Below, piece after piece: positions 55,235-64,000 of a stretch of DNA of 64,000 nt (positions are counted from its first letter, which is position 1; each line of letters starts with the position of its first letter). Location of the stretch: positions 96,382,001 to 96,446,000 of the forward strand of contig CM074858.1 in the NCBI GenBank assembly GCA_037501455.1, read 5' to 3'. The notes beneath the pieces were generated by a model, which saw only the letters and a list, made by a program, of their open reading frames with translations, made no database searches and was not told the DNA's origin. The DNA is from Lantana camara (taxonomy: Eukaryota > Streptophyta > Magnoliopsida > Lamiales > Verbenaceae). A program made the translations under genes and the position numbers.

Positions 55235-58200
55235 CTAGTCTACCACCCGTGCGATGCACGGAATGATTATAGCTATACTATATTTAAAATAAATAAAAAT
55301 ATTATATAGAATTATTATAATTATATTATATTTAAAATAGTTAAAAATTATTATCAATTATATTTTTAGTAACATATAACTATATGTCCCTGCAACCCGT
55401 GCAATACATATAATTATATCTTTTATAATATATAATTATATGCTACTATACGATGCATGCGATACACGTAGTTTTATAGTTATATATTCTAAAGTAACTA
55501 AAAATTATTAAATATTAAAATAATATTACAATTATAAAGTAGTTATATTATAATGATATTATATATATATAGAACATCTAACTAAAAATATGTAAAGTTA
55601 TTATTATTGATAAAATTAATTGAAAATTGTATGTGAACCAAAAAATACAAAAAGATAACAAAAAACATATTACACATATTAGAATTACAATAATATGAGT
55701 ATCATATTATAATAATGTTTCATTTTTCTAAAATGAATATAGAACCATATGAAGTTTATAAAATGAATAAAATATAACTAAGAATATAACTTTAAAGTGA
55801 AATTGGTCGGATATAAAAGAAAACTCAAAATTATTAGATTTTAAGAATATCAATTTGATAATTCTAAAACCATATATGTAATTTTGCTTAAAAAACCATA
55901 TAAAGTAAAAGAAATAAAACATGAACCGTGAAAACAAATCACATTCTTAAAATACATATCAATTTTGTAATATCATTATGTACTCAATAGCGAAAATATT
56001 ATGAATAACATGATCATTTAAAAACTAATTTATAGATTTTTACATAATATAATATTTATTTTATAGATTTTATAAATTTGTAATAGTTGATCATTAAAGG
56101 TAATAATTTAGTAATAATAATAATAATCAATTATAATTTTTAATAAAACTTAAATAAGATATCTTCCTCCATTAAAGAGTTAATATACTCTATAGTCTAA
56201 CTTTTTTTTGTTGTTGATACTCTATAGTCTAATGACATGGTTGATATGATAAAATAACGTATGAATGGAATGAACATTTTTACATTCATTTCTAAACCCT
56301 TAATTGGTATAAAATACAATTAAGAATGCTCATTAGTCCTTCCCAAGATAATGTCCATTCCTTTATTCATGGTATTATCCATTACCCCAACCTTGATGGT
56401 ATTAATGATTCTCAATCTATTGAGAAACAACTATATTTTACTTTTATAAAATTATCCTCATTAAATCTAATTAAATAAAATCTTATTCTTATATGTTCTT
56501 CATTTTTTCTTCTACTATTTTTCGACTATCTTCTTTCCTACAAAATTTAATAAAATCAAAATCAAATCTCATTATTCAAGTGTCTTTTGGGTTTTAAGGA
56601 AAAAATGAAAAATAGAATAAGAATGTAAAAAAAAAAAAAATTAATTAAGAAGATTAAGAAACTAATAATGAAAGGGGAAAAATCATAACATTATTACATG
56701 AATAAGGATAAGAGTTCTTGAGCAAAGGGCCAACATTAAAAAGTAAAAAATAAAGGTAAACTATTAGTTATAAATTTAATGAAGAAAAATTGCTACAAAT
56801 AATTACGATGAACAAAAAACTTAAAAAAATTCATAATTAATGTTATAAAATTAAAATATATGAGGATATTTCTTTTTAAATAACACAAATCGAAAAAGTT
56901 TTTAAATAACGTAAAGAAATATTATAAATCCATAAATAGCTAGACAAAAAGTAAAGAAAAAACACTGGAAATTAAAGAAACAACAGAAATGCTTCAGAAA
57001 AAAAATATAATATAGAAAAGATAGATGAATTCACAAATATATTCAAATATATTAATCATATAGATGAATTCACAAACATAGCTAAATACAAAAATAGTAA
57101 AACTAAATCTGAGATAATTTAAATAAATAGCCGATTCAAAATTATAAAGAAAGGAAGATTTGACTATTAAAAACATAAACATCTATAAATTTAATATAAC
57201 AAATATAAATTAATAATTTAAAAAAATATACATCACATCAACAAATAACAAATCTGAAAATTAAAGATACATAATAATAAGAAGAAACTAAAAATATTAT
57301 ACTTCAAGACACTTATTTTAGTAAAAAAGAGGTATTTTCGGAAACATGAAACTAAAATACTAATCAATAAACAATAATAATAAAAATTTATATATAAATC
57401 TGCAACGTATAGTATAAATTCACATTCTTCCTAGCGGAAAAATTAAATGTAATCATTGAACAAAGGGCAATGAAAAGTAAAAAAAATCAATTAAAAAGAA
57501 ATTCAAGAAACTCCCTTATTTTTAACTTCATCTTTACATATTATACCATTCATGAAAATACAAAGAAAAAAACCATGAACCTCAGATATCATCAAAGGAA
57601 GAGACAAAGATTATGAATACTATACATTAACTGAACCCCCAATCAACATTACGAAATTGCGTACAAATCTCTACAACTTAAAACATCTTAGATGAATTAG
57701 AAATGAAAAAAAAAATGAATGATAGAAAGAAATCTTAATGAATGCATTTGAAGAGAGGAGATTTGGAGATGGAGAGATTGATTATATAGGCATGATCAAA
57801 TTTGATTGATATGGTAAATTGAAAGAAATAAGGAAATAGTAAATAATATCCATTAAATACGTTTGTAATTGCATACAAATAGAGAATTGATTCTTGAGAT
57901 CTTTATGAATTAATTAAAAATATGAAAAAGAAAAAACAACCAAAATCATTCTAATTATATTTTTAATTAAAAATAATTTGGAATTATTAAAATTCACCAA
58001 TAAATAAATTTCAAATGCCATGAATTCTGAGGAATGCCATGAATTATGAGGGAGTGGTGGCTTTATTAGGGAATTCAATTCCGTTTGCTCATTTTTAGGA
58101 GATTTGATTACCAATAGCATATATTTAGTATTGACTCATGGAATAATTAATGAATTGCATATAATAAGGATTGTGTTTAATAATAATTTTATTTTTTTTT

Positions 58201-58339
58201 GTGTTTAATAATAATTGAAATATATTGATCCAACAACCAATTATAAATTATTTTTTTAATAAAATATTTTTAGAAAACAACACAAAATAATATTGAGTCA
58301 AAATAGTACAATTGCGTGCAAATATCGTCGTGCTATATA

Positions 58340-58351
58340 TAATAGTATAGA
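58340..58351 (-). repeat. second Helitron 5' terminus
   Basis: On the minus strand, A followed by TCTATACTATTATATATAG repeats the outer Helitron terminus at 58863. It marks a nested or earlier Helitron insertion in the same orientation. Confidence 0.55.
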
Positions 58352-58370
58352 TATGTATATTTTCAAAAGA

Positions 58371-58752
58371 AATTCATAATGAAAAATATATTATGAATAT
58401 TGCTGAAAATAATTATTTTCTTTAGTAATATTTATTTTCATAATAAAATAATATACAAAATAAATATTTTAATTTTAATTTTTCTTTATCTATCTCTTTA
58501 ACCCTAATTAATGATAGCATTAAATATCACCCTAATTATGGGGTGAATATCATGATATATAAAAATTATCAATTCATTCTTTCTTAATTTAAAGCTCATT
58601 AATTATGACCTTTATTTATATTGATAAAAATATGTATAATTTAAAACAGAAATTCATACATAGAAAGTATATTATAAATATTGTCAAAGATAATTATTTC
58701 CATAAGTTACTATTTGTTTTAAAATAAATAATATACAAAATAAAGATCAACC
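58371..58752. repeat. diverged direct repeat near the Helitron 5' end
   Basis: 58371-58480 and 58640-58752 share AGAAATTCAT.., ATATTAT.AATATTG, AATTATTTC/TTTTC and AAATAATATACAAAATAAA in the same order. They are offset by about 270 bp. This suggests a duplicated subterminal segment. Confidence 0.5.
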
Positions 58753-58863
58753 AATTACATTTTTTCTATTTAATTAAAAGTCTCAAAAAACCCACAAAAT
58801 TCCACATCATCAAAATACACAATAAAAAGTCAAACCTCGTTTTCAAATATATAATAGTATAGA

Positions 58864-59881
58864 TACCAATAAAACAATGTTTACCCTCGCATAGATTTTG
58901 GGTTAAATAGCAACTCTCTCTTGGAGTTACTATTTAACATGAGATTTCCAGACTTTATATTTTTTTTATTCACACACACCCAAATTGAATTCGAACCTGA
59001 AATCTTGTTTTGAAGAATGAATCAATTAACTACTTAGACAAACTCCTATTCACTCAGACTTTACATTTATTTAGGGCCATGATTACATTGACGTAAACAT
59101 TAATCATGGAGTGTTAAATAATAACACCCCATTTTCCATTAATGTAAACTAATTTTAAGGTTTTTTTTGGCTAGTGGGACTCATACTTGATCTTTTAAAT
59201 ATTTGGTAAAGTTTATTTCTTATAATATATTGAGTTAATTGAATTAAGCTATTAATTAGTGTCGTATGTGTTTTAGAAAATAGTTAGACTTATTCACGTA
59301 AATTATTACAAACTAATATTCAAAGTGCATAATCATGTCTTACTATAGAGCAAATTTCATCAAGAAGGATCTGTATGGAAACTCAAATCTCCATATGAAA
59401 AAATATCGATTTATATTTATATACAACACTGAATAAGGTGAAATGTTGCATACGTGATATCTGTTGAGAATGCAACTTTTGCTTGCGTGAGTTGTTTTGA
59501 TATTGTCCTTCTTTTGTGATGTATTCTGTTTTTCCTTATTCAGGTTAATAAATTTTTTTGGCTAACTGGAATGAAAAATGAAGAAGGCGTAGGCCATGGA
59601 ATTATAATACATGAATACTTTTAAAAATATCATTTTATCGTGTCATATTGTATTAAACATCATATCCAATACTTCTCAATGAAAAATTAAAAAAAAAAAA
59701 TCGTATTACGATGCCTATATCCGTACATATCATAGCCAGGAAACTTTGAACGCCAATACATGAGTTTAAATATTATTTCTTCATGTCCTAGATTTCCGTG
59801 GCCAGGCACGGGAGAAATAAATTTAAAAAAATACTTTTCCAATCAATTATCATAATATTTGTGTTAAATGTAGGGGAAGAA
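58864..59881. other. AT-rich intergenic region
   Basis: No gene, RNA gene or defined repeat could be supported between the Helitron 5' end and the T-rich tail of the decayed LINE. Confidence 0.45.
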
Positions 59882-61396
59882 TTTTTTTATTATTTTTTTA
59901 ACATCCAATCCCAACGGCTAGAAACTAAGAAGCATCACTAACGCCAACGTCCGAAACAAAGGACGGAATATCCGACGAACCTATACAGACCGAAGCTGCA
60001 TTACGAGCAAGCTTGCGGGCAATAAGATTTGTACCACGTCTAGTAAAAGAAAGACAAACATCACTAGAGCACGAGCAAAGGATTTGCCATCCGAGATGAG
60101 GTTGCCGATATCAGAAAGGTTCTCATCACCATCAAGGATGCTATTAACCACATTTAAGCAATCTCCTTCAATGATCACATACTTCCAACCAAAATCCCTA
60201 GCTAAACGGACAACAGACACGGTAGCTAAAGCTTCAGTTACCAAGGGATCAACGAGTTTCTTTTTCTTTCCATTTCCCAACCGACATAACTACCATCCTC
60301 ATCACGTGCAATAACACCTATGCCGATTGAGTTATCCTCGGCAAACACAGCTCCATCGTATTTGATTTTAATCCAGCCCCTTTCAGGCTTCCTCCATTTG
60401 GCTTCTTCAGGTATGTGCTGCTGTATTGCAAGATCCTCATCGATGGGCAACATCTTCAGCAGATTAGCAGCAGCAAGCTCCATAATTTCAGTTGGAGAAT
60501 TGATAATACCTTCTTCACGGCGTCTACCTCTACGCATGCATTTGTCGGCAACATTTTCAGCGCCAAGAGCAAAGAATCTCTGAAGTTACTCTACAGCTGT
60601 GTGATAAGAGTCCAAGGTAGGTTCATCGCTCGCCAAACCTGCTAGACCGTTGGGCAGCTCGCTAGTGCATGGGGCATATCTTTTAGCTCCTCATTACAAT
60701 GAATACAACTAAAATTACCCACACAATGACGACGGCTGAGATTACTACCTGCCGACAGTATATCATGAAAGCATCTCCAAATAAAATTTTTGATCTTCGG
60801 TTAAGCTTTAAGCTTCCATATCGTACGCCACTCCATACCAACATCCAAAAAAGAGGAAGAAGCTTGTTCCCTCACCTCCATATCCCAAGCCAAGTGATAA
60901 ACACTTTTGACCAAAAAAGCACCATTCTTATTGAAGTGCCAATCAAGGGTGTCATTTTTCGGAACAGATCCCAATCCTCATTCCATTGCATGAGCCCTAG
61001 TTTCAGCAAGTCAGACACCATCTCAGGGCACACACTCGCACCTGCACAAAAATGGGATTTGAAATCAAAGTTCCTCGGGAGCCATCTGTCTCGCCAAATT
61101 TGAATTGTCTTCCTATCTCCCACCCTCCATCTTGTGCCTGCAGCTAGAAGATAACGAGCTCCATGTAAACTTCTCCAAGTGTAAGTGGGGGACCTTCCCA
61201 AAAAAGCCTGCCAAATATCCGAATGAGGGAAATATTTGGCTTTGAGGAGCCTGCTGAGAAGGCTTCCCAACTATGTAATAATCCTCCAAAGTTGTTTAGC
61301 AAACATAGCCATATTGAAGAGGTGGGAGCTCCGAAACCCTAAACCACCACGTCGCTTACTTGTGCAAACTTTGTCCCAAGCCAACCAATGCATCTT
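59882..61396 (-). pseudogene. 3' portion of a decayed LINE ORF2
   Basis: Reading leftward from 61396, the frame gives the post-RT region of a plant LINE (WLAWDKVCTSKRRGGLGF, then WQAFLGRSPTYTWRSL and WRVGDRKTIQIWRDRWLP), broken by a TAG near 61268. After several shifts comes an RNase H region (WIKIKYDGAVFAEDNSIGIGVI at about 60380-60320, then EALATVSVVRLARDFGWK and VIIEGDCLNVVNSI). A T-rich run on the plus strand at 59882-59899 is the poly(A) tail. The 5' part is missing because another element inserted at 61397. It is less conserved than the LINE at 594-6772 and belongs to another subfamily. Confidence 0.75.
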
Positions 61397-64000
61397 TGTA
61401 GCACCCGAAACGCTGGGTCACCACATCCCCCGCACTAAAGCCCAATCCGAGTACGAGATGGGAAATCCGTACACGAACCAAGCAGTAGCGAACGGGAGAC
61501 TGACAAGACCAAACCTAAGCTAGGCGGTACCTAGACCCTGTACAGCAGATAAAACAAGACCTGAAAGCGGAAGCAAAGTAAAGATTACGGATTTACAAAA
61601 ATTTCAAAACATCAAACATATCATTTCATTCAATAGCAACTACACGGGTTCAACTGGTCCTAGAAGCCTATCCAGAAATAATCACAATCAAATAAGTGCA
61701 TAAAATAAATACGGGTTCAACTGACCCTAGAAACTTGTCCCGAATTCCAAACATACAATCCATAAGCATAAACCTGTACAGAGTATATACAATTACAAAT
61801 TACAAACATAACTGAAACAGAACACTTAACAAACGACATTGACTCGACAGACAGGACACACCGTCGCCTAGCTCGAACTCCAACAACCTGTACCTACAAA
61901 CTAAAAACATAGGTGGGGCGAGGGTCAGTCCACTGACTGAGTGAGGGGGCTGAATACACACACACACACTATACATATTATAAAGCAGAGACATACCAAA
62001 AGAAAGATTATGAACCGGGAGTAGGGTTTTGCATACCAAAGCCATTTTCAAATCAAACGTATACTTATACTTATTCTTATTCAAAACATAACAAATTGAA
62101 CATACTCGTATCGTATCGAAAGAGAAAGCTCCTATCCCGTTTCATAATCAGCATAACAGAACATATCTTATACCCGGCGAGTACGGGTTTCCAACCTTAC
62201 TTCCATATCATATCATACGTATCAAAACTGAAAACAAACAGATATCATATAATAATCCAACCCCAACACCAAGGTAGTTCGGGGAGCAAACCCTCACTAC
62301 TCATTACCAATACACACAGGGTAGCTAACCCACATCGTGCGTTCCCCGGTTATCCACCGAGGGCTCAAAGCACCACGTCTCCTCAACCTCCAAGAGTCAC
62401 GCGTAAGTACTTCAAATCGAGACCGTGCACAGGCTTAATCCGACGGCCCAAGAGTCTCCTCAACCTCCAAGAGTCACGCGTAAGTACTTCAAATCGAGAC
62501 CGTGCACAGGCTTAATCCGACGGCCCTTGCCTTCCTGGGCATCCTTACCCACGTCTCCGGGGTCCAACAAATCAGAACAGAGCATATCAGATCATAACTC
62601 GCTACATATCATAACATAAAAGACTTACGTACCTTATCAGACATACCATACCTTGCAACTTAGCATATGCCATAAACGTACCTCTCCGTGCCATCCTAAT
62701 CCGTAGCTAGCATGAAGACACACCGTTTGGAGTATAACCTCATTGCAAAACATTTCAAGCTTACATACGCTCGTATATATATAGTTCGAAAATCTTTAAT
62801 CGTATGACAAATTCATAAGTATCGTATAAGCACATATCTATTATACGAATATAATAGAATAATCGCATGCAGGCTTGAAAACGAGCACAGAGGGTTGTAG
62901 GTCGCTTTAACTAAAACAAAAATTCTAAAACCTCACCTTACACCGACGAGAACGAAAAACACGAGCCAAAAAGTCCCACCGAAACCTAAACAGTCGACAT
63001 ACACTCCCTGAAGAAACCCTGAACGACTAAGAACACAGAACACAAAACTCAAACTCAAATCACAACCACAAAGACGCATGACCATGCTCATGAATACAAA
63101 TGATGCAACATATAATCCACATTTATACAATCAAGTCATTCATAGCACATTACAATTCACTTTGCATATTAAGGGATGCATAACTTATAAGATTCATAAT
63201 ATCGATTACATAAAATAATTCAAGATATTATGAATTTAATTCCTATAATGCACTAGGTCTCGGGAAAATAAGCACGAATTGCATAATAATTTATATATAT
63301 ACATACACAATTGCATAAACCATAATATACTAACAATTAGCATACTTAAACAATTCATTCAAATTAAATATAACTTATCCTTTCATAATTTATTTCATAT
63401 GTTTCATATAATTTCATAATCAGTTTAGTTTCCAAAATTACACTAACACCCCTTAAATAAGAAATATTCTCAAGTAAATGGGCATAAAACGAGGCAAATA
63501 AATTCAATAAATCACGAATCAAGCTTTCATACATCATATCATATTTTCAAATATCATACAACTCATAATTCCATTTATCGTACATACATGATCGAATTTT
63601 ACAATTAAAACAATTAACGAAAATAAACACAATAACTTCAAAAATTCATAACAAATCAACGGGCATCCGATTTACGAACGAAAAGTGGCGTTGGACTCAC
63701 CACAACGAAACGGACCTACTGTCCGAAGGGCATCAAAACGCCCGCACCGGAGCTGGCCGAACAGCCACCGACAGCCGCCGGACCACCACCGATAGCCGCT
63801 AGAAAATTTCCCGTGAAAGGCGAATCGTACATCTCAGCATGCTCAACAAAAGCCCTAAACTAATTTCTGGAAATACGGAACCCACCGAATTTAGATAAGG
63901 AAAAACCGATTCAATTTAATAATTAGATCACGAAAGCCAGGAAACGAAATTAAATTCAAACCGTTCAACGAAAATAAAATCTGAGCATACCGCTGGAAAG
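61397..64000. mobile_element. second solo-LTR-like element, running off the window
   Basis: It starts TGTAGCACCCGA exactly like the element at 13200. Shared blocks follow in order: CCACATCCCCCGCAC, then a GAAATGGAAGTCC/GAGATGGGAAATCC block with ...TACACG, then a GCGGAAGCAA block. It cuts the decayed LINE at 61396. No coding frame was found. The sequence includes CATAAAT-rich stretches, a 77-bp tandem duplication and a GC-richer block at 63700-63820. The right end is outside the window, so length and target duplication cannot be read. Confidence 0.65.
62377..62526. repeat. 77-bp tandem duplication, two copies
   Basis: GTCTCCTCAACCTCC to CGACGGCCC is repeated with a period of 77 bp (starts 62377 and 62454), with no difference over 73 bp. 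It lies inside the solo-LTR-like element and is therefore recent. Confidence 0.9.

Larger units (their letters stand above)
55235..58863 (-). mobile_element. non-autonomous Helitron, about 3.6 kb
   Basis: On the minus strand it starts TCTATACTATTATATATTTG (58863) preceded by A, and ends CTAG (55235) followed by T, as Helitrons insert between A and T without duplication. Ten bases before the CTAG is a perfect hairpin, CCGTGC-ATC-GCACGG (55247-55261). The interior is AT-rich and no Rep/helicase frame was found, so it is non-autonomous. A second 5'-type terminus lies at 58351 and two weaker hairpin-like motifs near 55395 and 55452, so it may be composite. Confidence 0.72.

Overview
This is plant nuclear DNA, most likely from a eudicot. 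The evidence is intron-bearing genes with GT/AG borders, AT-rich intergenic DNA, a plant-type pectin methylesterase and cell-wall GH10 xylanase, and plant families of LINE, copia, Tat-lineage gypsy, hAT MITE and Helitron elements. Nothing bacterial or organellar is visible, and the species cannot be named from the sequence alone. Only two complete host genes are recognised, both on the minus strand: a GH10 endo-xylanase with three CBM22 modules (XYN1 type, 35476-40569) and a two-exon type-I pectin methylesterase (PME51 type, 52150-54327). A third host gene is represented only by its last exon (293-531).

Layout. 1-531: end of an unidentified gene. 576-6790: a LINE on the minus strand with open ORF1 and ORF2, a perfect 18-bp target-site duplication (TSD) and a possible third ORF, sitting just behind that gene's stop codon. 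6973-33940: a nest of LTR elements four levels deep. A decayed minus-strand copia is split by a plus-strand copia (9511-30928, TSD ATCTT). That is split by a long noncoding solo-LTR-like element (13200-29615, TSD GGAGA), which is split by a 12.7-kb Tat-lineage gypsy element (16630-29306, TSD CAACG). The gypsy has a single open 2061-codon gag-pol with a second RNase H, two tandem-repeat arrays, and an antisense three-exon gene with its own TATA box. 35476-40810: the xylanase gene. 41471-46170: a decayed gypsy relative (TSD CCATC) containing a hAT MITE. 46176-52149: AT-rich DNA with a second hAT MITE, a 9-bp-TSD Mutator-like MITE, a gag scrap and a long inverted repeat. 52150-54327: the pectin methylesterase. 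55235-58863: a noncoding Helitron with several terminal remnants. 59882-61396: a decayed LINE 3' portion, interrupted at 61397 by a second copy of the solo-LTR-like family that runs off the window.

How the genes relate. The two host enzymes both act in the cell wall (xylan and pectin), but they are separated by about 11 kb of transposon DNA and look like ordinary independent genes. The rest of the window records successive insertions: each nested junction can be read from its target-site duplication, and the coding frames of the interrupted elements resume cleanly across the insertions. The most unusual content is the spliced antisense gene in the Tat element. It reads towards gag-pol and the two transcription units converge on the tandem-repeat arrays.
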